Source of the DNA: Pseudomonas sp. ZH-FAD
Lineage (GTDB): Bacteria; Pseudomonadota; Gammaproteobacteria; Pseudomonadales; Pseudomonadaceae
NCBI RefSeq assembly: GCF_002803095.1
Contig: NZ_PGLR01000025.1
Location: forward strand, 1 to 64,000
Length of the DNA: 64,000 nt
Reading direction: 5' to 3'
Shown here: positions 53,530 through 62,432 of the stretch, one piece after another
Position numbering within the stretch: the stretch's first letter is position 1
Layout of the letters: each line of letters opens with the position of its first letter
Notes under the pieces: generated by a model
Told to the model about the DNA's origin: nothing
The model's input: only the letters and a program-made list of their open reading frames with translations
Databases searched by the model: none
Made by a program: the position numbers and the translations under genes

Positions 53530-54108
53530 ATGAACCCGTCACTGATCTATCACGTCACTTCGAGCCTCGATGGCTACATCGCTCGCCCCGATGGGCGCAT
53601 CGACTGGTTCGACTCGCTACGCCAGGCCGATGAAGAATATGCCTTTCAGTACTTCTACTCCGGCATCAACGCACTGCTGATGGGCCGAGGCACTTACGAG
53701 GCCCTCCTCAAGCGCGGTGGCCCATGGCCCTACCCCGGCAAACCCTGCGTGGTGCTGACTCGCCTCGCCCTGCCGCGCGCCGCAGACGAAATCCAGCTGA
53801 CCCACTGCACGCCTGCTCAAGCCGTGGCGGCATTGAACGAAGCCGGCTTCCAGCGTATCTGGCTGGTCGGTGGCAGCCTGCTGGCGGGTAACTGCTACAC
53901 CGCCGGGCTGATCGACGAGGTGGTGATCAATCTGGTGCCGCACCTGCTCGGCGCCGGCATCCCGTTGCTGGCCACGGGCATGGAACGCAGCCTGACCCTG
54001 AGCGACCAGCGCCGCTTCAACAGTGGCACCCTGCAGGTGCATTATCGGGTGCAGAAGCAGGCCAATGTGCCGACGCAGATCCCCGCGCCGCGTATCAACG
54101 TGGCCTGA
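53530..54108 (+). CDS. Dihydrofolate reductase-like (RibD C-terminal domain) protein
   Basis: A 192-residue NADPH-binding protein of the RibD C-terminal/DHFR fold: IYHVTSSLDGYIARPDGRID at the start, LLMGRGTYEALLKRGGPWPY and IWLVGGSLLAGNCYTAGLID later. The fold reduces pteridine-like compounds; the natural substrate of this group is unknown. GAGG lies before the start; an ATG one codon earlier overlaps it. It ends 14 bases inside the convergent rarD gene. Confidence 0.82.
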   Translation: MNPSLIYHVTSSLDGYIARPDGRIDWFDSLRQADEEYAFQYFYSGINALLMGRGTYEALLKRGGPWPYPGKPCVVLTRLALPRAADEIQLTHCTPAQAVAALNEAGFQRIWLVGGSLLAGNCYTAGLIDEVVINLVPHLLGAGIPLLATGMERSLTLSDQRRFNSGTLQVHYRVQKQANVPTQIPAPRINVA

Positions 54109-55000
54109 TGCTCTCGCGCTGCTGCTTGCGCAGCAGCCGAGCGCTGTCCCAGCCGACCAGCAGCACAGCTCCCCAGATCGGTAGATAGGTCAGCCATTGC
54201 CCGCTGTCGAAGCGCTCGCCCAGCACCAGCAGCGCCACGGCGAACAACAGCACCGGCTCGACGTAACTGAGAATGCCGAACAGCCCCAAGGGCAACAACC
54301 GGCTCGATGCCATGTAAGCGGCGAACGCCAGGGTGCCGATCAACGCCATCACCGGTACCAGCAGCCATAGCAAGGGACGATCGCTGAACGCCCCCACCGG
54401 GCCGTATGCGATGATCAGCCAGATCGCCAACGGTGCCAGCACCAGCATCTCCAGCACGAAACCGGACAACGCATCCAGGCGCATCCAGCGGCGCAGCATG
54501 AAATAAGGCGGGTAACCCAGTGCGGTGATCAGCGTCAGCCAGGAAAACGCCTGGGTACGCCACAATTCGTGCAGCACGCCGAGCATGGCGCAGGTCACCG
54601 CCAACTGTTGCAGCGGGCGCAGGCGCTCGCCGTAGAACAGCCTACCGGTCAGCACCATGGCCAACGGCAGCAGGAAGTAGCCCATGGACACTTCCAGCAT
54701 GTGCCCGGCCAATGGCGCCCAGAGAAACAGCCCCCACTGCACGCCGATCAGCGCCGCTGCCAACGGGCAGGCGGCTAACAACAGCGGCTCGCGACGCAGA
54801 CGCACGAAGGTTTCGCGCAGCAAGCTGGTCTGCCGCGCCAGCAGTACCAGCAGCAAGACCAGGGGAATCGACCAGAGCACACGCTGAGCGAATATCTGCA
54901 CGCCATCGAGCGGCGTCAGCCACTGCACGTAGCCAGGCAACACGGCAAAAAGCATCGACGCGCCAACCGATAACGCCACACCCCGCCCGGACAGTTGCAT
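54095..55000 (-). CDS. rarD: RarD-type EamA permease
   Basis: A 301-residue inner-membrane protein of the drug/metabolite transporter superfamily with about ten hydrophobic segments. Sequence near the start (SMLFAVLPGYVQWLTPLDGV) and YVEPVLLFAVALLVLGERF match the RarD subfamily (known for chloramphenicol sensitivity). Its start and the stop of the upstream EamA gene share one base (TGATG), so both are co-translated. Confidence 0.85.
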   Translation of the reverse strand: MQLSGRGVALSVGASMLFAVLPGYVQWLTPLDGVQIFAQRVLWSIPLVLLLVLLARQTSLLRETFVRLRREPLLLAACPLAAALIGVQWGLFLWAPLAGHMLEVSMGYFLLPLAMVLTGRLFYGERLRPLQQLAVTCAMLGVLHELWRTQAFSWLTLITALGYPPYFMLRRWMRLDALSGFVLEMLVLAPLAIWLIIAYGPVGAFSDRPLLWLLVPVMALIGTLAFAAYMASSRLLPLGLFGILSYVEPVLLFAVALLVLGERFDSGQWLTYLPIWGAVLLVGWDSARLLRKQQRESIRPR

Positions 55001-55878
55001 CAGTGCACCTCGGCAGGCGTACGACGCGTGCGTCCCAGACTGACCAGCGGTAGCGAAGCGGCAATCACCACACCGCCCAAGGCCAGGCGCAACAGGTCAG
55101 CGTCGTGATTCCAGATCAGCAGATTGACCAGCAAGCCGGCAGGCACCAGTGCGTTGTTCATCACCGCCAGGGTGCCGCCATCGACCAGGCTGGCGCCTTT
55201 GTTCCACCAGTACAGTCCCAATCCGGACGCCACCACACCAAGCCAGACCAGCACGCTCCACTGCAGTGCGGTGTTCGGCAGTCGCTCGCTATTGCCCAGC
55301 AGCAGGAAGGCGGGCAGCGCGATCAGCAACGCACCCAGGTAGAAGAAACCAAAGCGCTTGTATTGCGGCTCGGTGGAGGGGTGTTTGAGCAGCAGATGCT
55401 TGTACAGCACCTGCCCGGCGGCGAAGGTGAAGTTGGCCACCTGCAGCAACAGGAAACCGAGCAAAAAGCCGCTGCTGATACCGTCGTAGCGGATGATCCC
55501 GGCGCCCAGCACCGCGACCAGCGCAGCCAGTAGTGCCCAGGAGTTGAACCGGCGATTGAGGGCATCCTCGATCAGCGTCACATGCAGCGGCGTGAGGATG
55601 GTGAACAGCAGCACCTCCGGCACCGTGAGCACCGAGAAGCTCAGGTACAGGCACACGTAGGTGATGCCGAACTGCAGGGCGCCGATCAGCAGCATGCCGC
55701 GCACGAACGCCGGAGCATGACCGCGCCAGCGGGTCAGCGGCACGAACAGCAAGCCGGCAATGACGATGCGCGTCAGCACCGCAAAATAGCTGTCGACCCG
55801 ACCGGCCAGGTACTCACCGATCAGGCTGAAGGAAAACGCCCACAGCAGGGTCACTATCAGCAGATATCGCACAGCCAC
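55000..55878 (-). CDS. EamA-family transporter
   Basis: A 292-residue permease with about ten predicted helices in two EamA repeats, starting YLLIVTLLWAFSFSLIGEYL. It resembles the YtfF/carboxylate-amine-transporter-like group. The substrate is unknown, probably an amino-acid-like metabolite. First gene of a two-permease unit with rarD. Confidence 0.84.
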   Translation of the reverse strand: MAVRYLLIVTLLWAFSFSLIGEYLAGRVDSYFAVLTRIVIAGLLFVPLTRWRGHAPAFVRGMLLIGALQFGITYVCLYLSFSVLTVPEVLLFTILTPLHVTLIEDALNRRFNSWALLAALVAVLGAGIIRYDGISSGFLLGFLLLQVANFTFAAGQVLYKHLLLKHPSTEPQYKRFGFFYLGALLIALPAFLLLGNSERLPNTALQWSVLVWLGVVASGLGLYWWNKGASLVDGGTLAVMNNALVPAGLLVNLLIWNHDADLLRLALGGVVIAASLPLVSLGRTRRTPAEVH

Positions 55879-55957
55879 CTCCCAAGGAAGGCGGCGACCT
55901 TAGCGCGTTCGCCTGCGCCGGACAATCCATGCGCCGGGCCCCGCTGTCCAGCCAGAT

Positions 55958-55991
55958 AAAAAAACCGGCCACTTCATCATGAAGCGACCGG
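55958..55991 (-). terminator. Terminator of azoR
   Basis: On the minus strand CCGGTCGCTTCAT pairs with ATGAAGTGGCCGG through two G-U wobbles and is followed by seven T. It also ends close to the EamA operon start. Confidence 0.8.
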
Positions 55992-56035
55992 CATAGCACG
56001 CCCACTAGCGGGCGCTCAGGAGAGTCGGATCGGTA

Positions 56036-56635
56036 TCAGGCCACTTCGGCCAGCTTGGCCTTGGCCTGGGCCAGGCCTTTTTCGCTGAACTCGGCCCCCA
56101 GATTCAGGCCTTCGGCATGGATGAACTGCACGTCATGGATACCGATGAAGGCCAGTGCCTGGCGCAGGTAGGGCTCCTGATGATCCAGCGCGCTACCGGC
56201 GTAGATACCACCACGTGCGGTAAGCACGAAGGCACGCTTGCCGGTCAGCAGGCCCTGAGGGCCGGTTTCGGTGTACTTGAAGGTGACGCCGGCGCGCAGC
56301 ACATGATCCAGCCAGGCCTTGAGGGTACTGGGGATGGCGAAGTTGTACATCGGCGCAGCCAGCACCAGCACATCGGCAGCCAGCAACTCATCGGTGAGTT
56401 GATTGGAGCGGGCCAGGGCAGCCTTCTCGGCATCGTTCTGCTGCTCGCTCGGAGTCATCCAGCCACCCAGCAGCGTGGCGTCGAGATGCGGTACCGGCTC
56501 GGCCGCCAGATCACGCACCTGGACCTGATCAGCCGGGTGCGCAGCCTGCCAGTTGGCGATGAATTGCTGGGTCAGTTCGCGGGAGACCGAACCTTGCTGG
56601 CGGGCGCTGCTTTCGATTACGAGAATACGGGACAT
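56036..56635 (-). CDS. azoR: FMN-dependent NADH-azoreductase
   Basis: A 199-residue flavodoxin-fold quinone/azo reductase. The FMN loop is ESSARQQGSVSRELTQQF, and APMYNFAIPSTLKAWLDHV is the family signature. It reduces quinones and azo dyes with NADH, protecting against thiol stress. It stands just after a gene-free AT-rich stretch that likely holds its promoter. Confidence 0.92.
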   Translation of the reverse strand: MSRILVIESSARQQGSVSRELTQQFIANWQAAHPADQVQVRDLAAEPVPHLDATLLGGWMTPSEQQNDAEKAALARSNQLTDELLAADVLVLAAPMYNFAIPSTLKAWLDHVLRAGVTFKYTETGPQGLLTGKRAFVLTARGGIYAGSALDHQEPYLRQALAFIGIHDVQFIHAEGLNLGAEFSEKGLAQAKAKLAEVA

Positions 56636-56770
56636 GTCAGAGGCTCCATCGAGGTGGTTACGAGTCGATGGAACACAGAGTAGAGATACGACTTTCGATT
56701 AAAAAGCGCAAATATCCGCTTACATATATCGACTAAATTGATTTATCGAGCCATCGCATCTAGGCTTTCA

Positions 56771-57085
56771 TCACTTCAGGTTGCAGGTCAGGTTAATCCG
56801 CAGGCGAATCACGCTACGGGTGAACTTGACCGTCATGTTGTTGCTGGCGCCAGGCGCCAACACGGTACGCCGGGTACGTGGCGCTTCGGGGCCATTGCGG
56901 AACACCGCACTGCACTCAGCCTCGCTCTGGCCATAGTTGTAGAGCATCAGCGCCGCCATGTTGTGGTCGATTTCCTGAGTGGTCGCGGAGACCTCGGCGC
57001 CGTTGAACTGTTTTTCCACCTCGATGGGATAGGCATGGGCGGCCAGCGGTAGAAAGGCGAACAGCAAGCAGATTATTTTTTTCAT
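56771..57085 (-). CDS. Small exported protein, function unknown
   Basis: A 104-residue protein with a signal peptide (MKKIICLLFAFLPLAAHA). The mature part (about 86 residues) looks beta-rich, with two Cys (ECS and LTC) that could form a disulfide. I recall similar short proteins in other pseudomonads, sometimes wrongly labelled phosphoglycerate kinase; nothing here supports that activity. Divergent from a LysR gene. Confidence 0.7.
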   Translation of the reverse strand: MKKIICLLFAFLPLAAHAYPIEVEKQFNGAEVSATTQEIDHNMAALMLYNYGQSEAECSAVFRNGPEAPRTRRTVLAPGASNNMTVKFTRSVIRLRINLTCNLK

Positions 57086-57162
57086 CGGTGCTCTCCAACA
57101 TGGGATCGCCAGTGTAGGTGGAGATCGTCGGCGATAACAGCCGACTCAAGCAGGATGATGCA

Positions 57163-58089
57163 ATGAAAGCTCCTCGTGTAACCCTGGATCAATGGCGCAC
57201 GCTGCAGGCCGTGGTGGATCAGGGCGGCTTCGCCCAGGCTGCCGACGTACTGCACCGCTCGCAATCCTCGGTCAGCTATACCGTGGCGCGCATGCAGGAA
57301 CAGCTCGGCGTACCGCTGCTGCGCATCGACGGGCGCAAAGCCGTACTCACCGAGGCCGGCGACGTGCTGTTGCGCCGCTCGCGGCAACTGGTCAAGCAGG
57401 CCAGCCAGCTGGAAGATCTGGCTCACCACATGGAACAGGGCTGGGAAGCCGAGGTGCGCCTGGTGGTGGATGCCGCCTACCCCACCGCCAACCTCGTCCG
57501 CGCCCTGACCGCCTTCATGCCGCAGAGCCGCGGCTGCCGTGTGCGCCTGCGTGAGGAGGTGCTGTCCGGGGTCGAGGAAGTGCTGCTCGAAGGCACCGCT
57601 GACCTGGCCATCAGCGCGCTGAACATCACTGGCCACCTCGGCATCGAACTGGGTGAAGTGGAATTCGTCGCCGTCGCCAACCCGGAACACCCACTGCACC
57701 GCCTGCAACGTGAGCTGAGCTTCCAGGATCTGGAAGGCCAGATGCAGGTGGTCACCCGCGACAGTGGCCGATTGCAGCCGCGCGACGCCGGCTGGCTCGG
57801 CGCGGAGCAGCGCTGGACGGTAGGTAGCCTGCCGACCGCACGCACCTTCGTCAGCAGCGGCCTGGGCTTCGCCTGGCTGCCGCGCCATCTGATCGTCCGT
57901 GAACTGCAGGAAGGCCTACTGAAACCCTTGCCCCTGACCCAGGGCGGTCTGCGCAAGCCGCGCTTCTTCCTCTACAGCAACAAGGAGCGCGTACTCGGCC
58001 CGGCCACGCAGATTCTCATCGAGCTGATCAAGAACTTCGACGCGGCGCCGCTGGACGCCGCCTTCGCCGCGCCGCAGTCGCCCAACTGA
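57163..58089 (+). CDS. LysR-family transcriptional regulator
   Basis: A 308-residue regulator with N-terminal helix-turn-helix (TLQAVVDQGGFAQAADVLHR, SQSSVSYTVARMQEQLGVPL) and effector domain. The ATG at 57163 follows AGGAT and is preferred to one 15 codons earlier. It is followed after ten bases by an alpha/beta hydrolase gene and then ppiA on the same strand, an order I recall from P. aeruginosa (PA3225-PA3227). Confidence 0.86.
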   Translation: MKAPRVTLDQWRTLQAVVDQGGFAQAADVLHRSQSSVSYTVARMQEQLGVPLLRIDGRKAVLTEAGDVLLRRSRQLVKQASQLEDLAHHMEQGWEAEVRLVVDAAYPTANLVRALTAFMPQSRGCRVRLREEVLSGVEEVLLEGTADLAISALNITGHLGIELGEVEFVAVANPEHPLHRLQRELSFQDLEGQMQVVTRDSGRLQPRDAGWLGAEQRWTVGSLPTARTFVSSGLGFAWLPRHLIVRELQEGLLKPLPLTQGGLRKPRFFLYSNKERVLGPATQILIELIKNFDAAPLDAAFAAPQSPN

Positions 58090-58099
58090 GAGCCTGCCC

Positions 58100-58897
58100 A
58101 TGTCCTACTTCGACAACGACGGTTGCCAACTGCATTACGAAGACTACGGCCACGGCACGCCGCTGCTGCTGGTGCATGGCCTGGGTTCAAGCACGCGCGA
58201 CTGGGAATACCAGATCCCGGTGCTCGCCCAGCACTACCGGGTCATTGCCCTCGACGTGCGCGGCCACGGCCGCTCGGACAAGCCGCGCGAAGCTTATCGC
58301 ATCGCCGACTTCGCCGAGGATGTCGCCGCCCTGATCGAACACCTGCAATTGCCACCGGTGCACCTGGTGGGCATCTCCATGGGTGGCATGATCGGCTTCC
58401 AGCTTGGCGTCGACCGCCCTGAGCTGTTGCGCAGCCTGACCATTGTCAACAGCGGCCCGGAGGTGAAGGCCAAGAGTGCGCGGGACTGGCTGGAAATTGG
58501 CAAGCGCTGGACGCTGTCGCGCCTGCTCAGCCTGGACACCATCGCCAAGGCGCTGGGCAAGTTGCTGTTCCCCAAGCCCGAGCAGGCCGAATTGCGGCGC
58601 AAGATCGAAGAACGCTGGCCGCAGAACGACAAGCGCGCTTACCTCGCCAGCCTCGACGCGATCATCGGCTGGGGCGTGCGGGAACGCCTCGATCGCATCA
58701 CCTGTCCTACCCTGGTGATCAGCGCCGACCGCGACTACACGCCCGTTGAACGCAAGCGCGAGTACGTGGCAGAAATGCCCAACGCGCGCCTGCTGGTGAT
58801 CGAAAATTCGCGCCACGCCACACCACTGGATCAACCGGAACGCTTTAATAACGCCCTGCTCGCCTTCCTCGGCGAGACTGCCAACAAGGAAAACTGA
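58100..58897 (+). CDS. Alpha/beta-hydrolase
   Basis: A 265-residue hydrolase. Oxyanion region LLLVHGLGSSTRDWEYQ, nucleophile elbow GISMGG (Ser), acid near ISADRDYTP, and His in ENSRHATPLDQP complete the triad. It resembles the 3-oxoadipate enol-lactonase/esterase group, but the substrate is unknown. No signal peptide. Co-transcription with the LysR gene upstream and ppiA downstream is likely (gaps of ten and five bases). Confidence 0.88.
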   Translation: MSYFDNDGCQLHYEDYGHGTPLLLVHGLGSSTRDWEYQIPVLAQHYRVIALDVRGHGRSDKPREAYRIADFAEDVAALIEHLQLPPVHLVGISMGGMIGFQLGVDRPELLRSLTIVNSGPEVKAKSARDWLEIGKRWTLSRLLSLDTIAKALGKLLFPKPEQAELRRKIEERWPQNDKRAYLASLDAIIGWGVRERLDRITCPTLVISADRDYTPVERKREYVAEMPNARLLVIENSRHATPLDQPERFNNALLAFLGETANKEN

Positions 58898-58902
58898 CCA
58901 TC

Positions 58903-59457
58903 ATGCTCAAGCAACTCGTTCTCGCCACCGGCGCCCTGCTGCTGTCGACCAGTCTGCTCGCCGCGGAAAACCCCAAGGTGTTGCTGACCACCAGCCTCGG
59001 CGAAGTGGAAATCGAACTGGCCGCCGACAAGGCGCCGATCAGCACGCAGAACTTCCTCAAGTACGTCGACAGTGGCTTCTATGCCGGCACCCAGTTCCAT
59101 CGGGTGATTCCGGGTTTCATGGTCCAGGGCGGCGGTTTCGATGCCGACATGCGCCAGAAGGACACCAACGCCCCGATCAAGAACGAGGCCGACAATGGCC
59201 TGCACAACGTCCGTGGCACCCTGGCCATGGCTCGCACCCAGGTACGCGACTCGGCCACCAGCCAGTTCTTCATCAACCACAAGGACAACGCCTTCCTCGA
59301 CCACAGCTCGCGCGACTTCGGTTACGCCGTGTTCGGCAAGGTGACCCGTGGCATGGACGTGGTGGACAAGATCGCCCAGGTACCCACCGGCAACCGCGGC
59401 ATGCACCAGAACGTACCGCGCGAGCCAGTGCTGATCATCGACGCCAAGCGTCTTTAA
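58903..59457 (+). CDS. ppiA: Periplasmic cyclophilin-type peptidyl-prolyl isomerase
   Basis: A 184-residue cyclophilin with a signal peptide (MLKQLVLATGALLLSTSLLA). The catalytic region FHRVIPGFMVQGGGFDADM and the core LAMARTQVRDSATSQFFINH are intact. It speeds prolyl isomerisation in the periplasm. Start five bases after the hydrolase gene. Confidence 0.93.
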   Translation: MLKQLVLATGALLLSTSLLAAENPKVLLTTSLGEVEIELAADKAPISTQNFLKYVDSGFYAGTQFHRVIPGFMVQGGGFDADMRQKDTNAPIKNEADNGLHNVRGTLAMARTQVRDSATSQFFINHKDNAFLDHSSRDFGYAVFGKVTRGMDVVDKIAQVPTGNRGMHQNVPREPVLIIDAKRL

Positions 59458-59473
59458 GACACTGATGTAACCC

Positions 59474-59533
59474 GTAGCCCGGCTGCAATCAGGGAGATTG
59501 CTATACGCCCTCCCCGGATTGCATCCGGGCTAC
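59474..59533. repeat. 60-bp GTAGCCCGGATGCAATCCGG inverted repeat, copy 3
   Basis: Left arm GTAGCCCGGCTGCAATCAGG (two changes from copy 1), right arm CCGGATTGCATCCGGGCTAC. Same total length as copies 1 and 2. Confidence 0.72.
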
Positions 59534-59550
59534 GAGCCCCACGAACGACA

Positions 59551-59574
59551 AAGCCGCCCAATTGGGCGGCTTTT
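59551..59574 (+). terminator. Terminator of ppiA
   Basis: AAGCCGCCCAATTGGGCGGC then TTTT: a fully palindromic stem with A and T tracts on its sides, so it can act in both directions. Confidence 0.82.
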
Positions 59575-59589
59575 CATTCGATCTCGCGA

Positions 59590-59690
59590 GCTAGAGTCAT
59601 GCAAGGCAAAAACAGGCGAGAAAGCGGAGTGTGCTGTAGCACATGAGCATTACGAGCCTGTTTTTAACGCAGCAGGGCCGACGCGCAGCA
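59590..59690. repeat. Relative of the MITE-like element at 47778-47955
   Basis: ATGAGCATTACGAGCCTGTT and TTTAACGCAGC (59642-59672) resemble the reverse complement of 47813-47848. The left part (GCAAGGCAAAAACAGGCGAG) pairs partly with CGAGCCTGTTTTTAACGC. It fills the space between ppiA and fpr. Confidence 0.5.
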
Positions 59691-59700
59691 GATCGACGGC

Positions 59701-60480
59701 TTACTTCTCGACGAAGGCGCGCTCGATCAGGTAATCCCCCGGCTCACGCATGCGCGGGGAAATCTTCAGACCGAAGCTGTCGAGCACTTCACTGGTTTCG
59801 TCGAGCATGCTCGGGCTGCCGCAGATCATGGCGCGATCGTCCTGCGGGTTGATCGGCGGCAGGCCAATATCGGCGAACAGTTTGCCGCTGCGCATCAGGT
59901 CGGTCAGACGGCCCTGATTCTCGAACGGCTCGCGGGTCACGGTCGGGTAGTAGATCAGCTTGTCCTTCAGGGCATCACCGAAGAATTCGTTCTGCGGCAG
60001 GTGCTCGGTGATGAATTCGCGGTAGGCGACTTCGTTCACGTAGCGCACGCCGTGAACCAGGATCACCTTCTCGAAGCGCTCGTAGGTTTCCGGGTCCTGG
60101 ATCACGCTCATGAACGGTGCCAGACCGGTGCCGGTGCTGAGCAGATAGAGGTGCTTGCCGGGGTTGAGATCATCGAGCACCAGCGTGCCGGTGGGCTTCT
60201 TGCTGATGATGATCTCGTCGCCTTCCTTCAGGTGCTGCAGCTGCGAGGTCAGCGGACCGTCCGGCACCTTGATGCTGAAGAACTCCAGATGCTCTTCCCA
60301 GTTCGGGCTGGCGATGGAGTAGGCGCGCATCAGCGGGCGGCCATTGTCCTGCTGCAGACCGATCATCACGAACTGACCATTCTCGAAGCGCAGGCCCGGA
60401 TCACGGGTGCACTTGAAGCTGAACAGCGTATCGTTCCAGTGGTGGACGCTGAGCACGCGCTCGACGTTCATATTGCTCAT
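59701..60480 (-). CDS. fpr: Ferredoxin/flavodoxin-NADP+ reductase
   Basis: A 259-residue FAD enzyme that moves electrons between NADPH and ferredoxin or flavodoxin. FAD-binding RAYSIASPNWEE, NADP-binding LSTGTGLAPFMSVI and CGSPSMLDETSEVL are present; the C-terminus ends LIERAFVEK as in bacterial subclass I Fpr. The ATG at 60480 follows CGAGGAAA. It is divergent from finR, its known regulator in P. putida. Confidence 0.94.
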   Translation of the reverse strand: MSNMNVERVLSVHHWNDTLFSFKCTRDPGLRFENGQFVMIGLQQDNGRPLMRAYSIASPNWEEHLEFFSIKVPDGPLTSQLQHLKEGDEIIISKKPTGTLVLDDLNPGKHLYLLSTGTGLAPFMSVIQDPETYERFEKVILVHGVRYVNEVAYREFITEHLPQNEFFGDALKDKLIYYPTVTREPFENQGRLTDLMRSGKLFADIGLPPINPQDDRAMICGSPSMLDETSEVLDSFGLKISPRMREPGDYLIERAFVEK

Positions 60481-60545
60481 GATGATTTCCTCGAAGAACT
60501 TCAGCGCCAAAGGCGTGATTGCGCGGCATTCTATTCGCGGCAACA

Positions 60546-60573
60546 ATATCTGTTAAGTGGATTATCAAGATAT
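60546..60573. promoter_or_regulatory. Candidate FinR-binding region between fpr and finR
   Basis: An AT-rich inverted pair ATATCT-N16-AGATAT lies in the 113-base divergent spacer. On the minus strand TTGATA falls in the same place and could be the fpr -35 element. No strong ribosome site is seen for finR. Confidence 0.4.
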
Positions 60574-60593
60574 AGGTTATCGGTTATATCGAT

Positions 60594-61520
60594 ATGCGAT
60601 TTACTCTCAGACAACTTCAGGTATTCGTCGCCGTGGCGCAGCATGAAAGCGTCTCGCGCGCCGCGCAATCGCTCGCATTGTCGCAGTCTGCGACCAGCAC
60701 TTCGCTGACCGAACTGGAACGCCAATCCGACTGCCAGCTGTTCGATCGCGCCGGCAAGCGTCTGGCGCTCAATGCCCTGGGCCGACAGCTACTGCCCGAG
60801 GCGGTGGGCCTGATCGACCAGGCGCGCGAAATCGAACGCCTGCTGGGTGGCAAGAGCGGTTATGGCTCACTGCACGTCGGTGCCACCCTGACCGTGGGCA
60901 ATTACCTGGTCACCCTGCTGATTGGCAGCTTCATGCAGCACCACCCTGAATGCAGGGTGAAGCTGCAGGTGCATAACACCGCCCACGTGGTACAGCAGAT
61001 CGCCCACTACGAGCTGGACCTGGGTTTGATCGAGGGCGACTGCCAGCATCCGGATATCGAGGTGCAGCCCTGGGTCGAGGACGAACTGGTGGTGTTCTGT
61101 GCGCCACAACACCCACTGGCCCAGCGCGGCAGCGCCAGCCTGGAAGAGCTGACGCATGAAGCCTGGATTCTGCGTGAGCAGGGCTCGGGCACGCGGCTGA
61201 CCTTCGACCAGGCCATGCGTCATCACCCGCGCAACCTGAATATCCGCCTGGAGCTGGAACACACAGAGGCGATCAAGCGCGCCGTGGAATCCGGCCTGGG
61301 CATCGGCTGCATCTCACGCCTGGCGCTGCGCGACGCCTTTCGTCGTGGCAGCCTGATGCCGGTGGAAACTCCGGAACTGGACCTGCGCCGGCAGTTCTAC
61401 TTCATCTGGCACAAGCAGAAGTACCAGACCGCGGCGATGCGCGAGTTTCTCGAACAGTGTCGCGCACTGACGGCCGGAGTCAGTCGCAGCGATCAGATCG
61501 TCCTACCACCGATCATCTGA
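60594..61520 (+). CDS. finR: LysR-family regulator FinR
   Basis: A 308-residue LysR regulator: helix-turn-helix RQLQVFVAVAQHESVSRAAQ and SLALSQSATSTSLTELERQS, then the effector domain. In P. putida and P. aeruginosa FinR activates the divergent fpr gene under superoxide or osmotic stress; the divergent arrangement here is the same. Confidence 0.88.
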   Translation: MRFTLRQLQVFVAVAQHESVSRAAQSLALSQSATSTSLTELERQSDCQLFDRAGKRLALNALGRQLLPEAVGLIDQAREIERLLGGKSGYGSLHVGATLTVGNYLVTLLIGSFMQHHPECRVKLQVHNTAHVVQQIAHYELDLGLIEGDCQHPDIEVQPWVEDELVVFCAPQHPLAQRGSASLEELTHEAWILREQGSGTRLTFDQAMRHHPRNLNIRLELEHTEAIKRAVESGLGIGCISRLALRDAFRRGSLMPVETPELDLRRQFYFIWHKQKYQTAAMREFLEQCRALTAGVSRSDQIVLPPII

Positions 61521-61578
61521 GCGTCAGCTCAAGAGGATGATTGCCCAAACCGACACGCAGCGGATCGTAGACAGGTTC

Positions 61579-62229
61579 TCACTGCGCCGGGATCGATTCC
61601 ATCTGCTGTAACAGCAACGCCGCCTGCGTGCGGGTGCGCACGCCCAGCTTGCGGAAAATCGCCGTCACATGCGCCTTGACCGTCGCCTCGGACACGCTCA
61701 ACTCGTAGGCAATCTGCTTGTTCAACAGCCCTTCGCAGACCATGGTCAAGACGCGGAACTGCTGCGGTGTCAGGCTGGCCAGGCCGGCACTGGCCGCCTT
61801 GGCCTCGGCGGAAACCGGCGCGCCCTCCTCGGCCAACGGTGGCCACCAGGTGTCACCATCGAGTACGTGTCGCACCGCTTGCTGCAAGGTTTCCAGCGGG
61901 CTGGATTTGGGGATGAAGCCACTGGCGCCGAACTCGCGGGAGCGGTTGACCACGGACGCCTCTTCCTGAGCGGAGATCATCACCACAGGGATCTGCGGGT
62001 ACTGCCCGCGCAACAGTACCAGGCCGGAGAAACCATAGGCACCGGGCATGTTGAGGTCGAGCAGGACCAGGTCCCAATCACTTTTTTCAGCCAGGTGGCC
62101 TTCAAGCTCGGCGATGCTGGCAGCTTCTACCAGACGCACTTCAGGTCCCAGGCCCAGGGTCAATGCTTGTTGCAGCGCGCTGCGAAACAGCGGATGGTCG
62201 TCGGCAATCAGGATTTCGTAGGCGGCCAT
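61579..62229 (-). CDS. erdR: NarL/LuxR-type response regulator, ErdR-like
   Basis: A 216-residue response regulator. Receiver domain with acid pocket D10/D11, phosphorylated D58 in LVLLDLNMPG, Thr/Ser region VVMISAQEE and K of GFIPKS; C-terminal LuxR helix-turn-helix (LTPQQFRVLTMVCEGLLNKQ). It strongly resembles what I recall of ErdR, which controls acetate and ethanol oxidation genes in pseudomonads. No sensor kinase gene is adjacent. Confidence 0.82.
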   Translation of the reverse strand: MAAYEILIADDHPLFRSALQQALTLGLGPEVRLVEAASIAELEGHLAEKSDWDLVLLDLNMPGAYGFSGLVLLRGQYPQIPVVMISAQEEASVVNRSREFGASGFIPKSSPLETLQQAVRHVLDGDTWWPPLAEEGAPVSAEAKAASAGLASLTPQQFRVLTMVCEGLLNKQIAYELSVSEATVKAHVTAIFRKLGVRTRTQAALLLQQMESIPAQ

Positions 62230-62432
62230 TGGCAGATCCTGTTCTTGTTATAAGTGGCACTGAGGTGAGTATGGCAGTGCTTTTCGCCTGAAGACCCGCT
62301 CAAGCCTGCTCATTGAGCATCACAGACTCCCCACTCGGACCGACGGCGGCGCTCAGCATGCCGAGCTGTGGCGGGGTGGTCAAGCTCAATGCTTTGCGGC
62401 ACGATGCGCAGCTTTCCTGCCGAGACGCCCTG

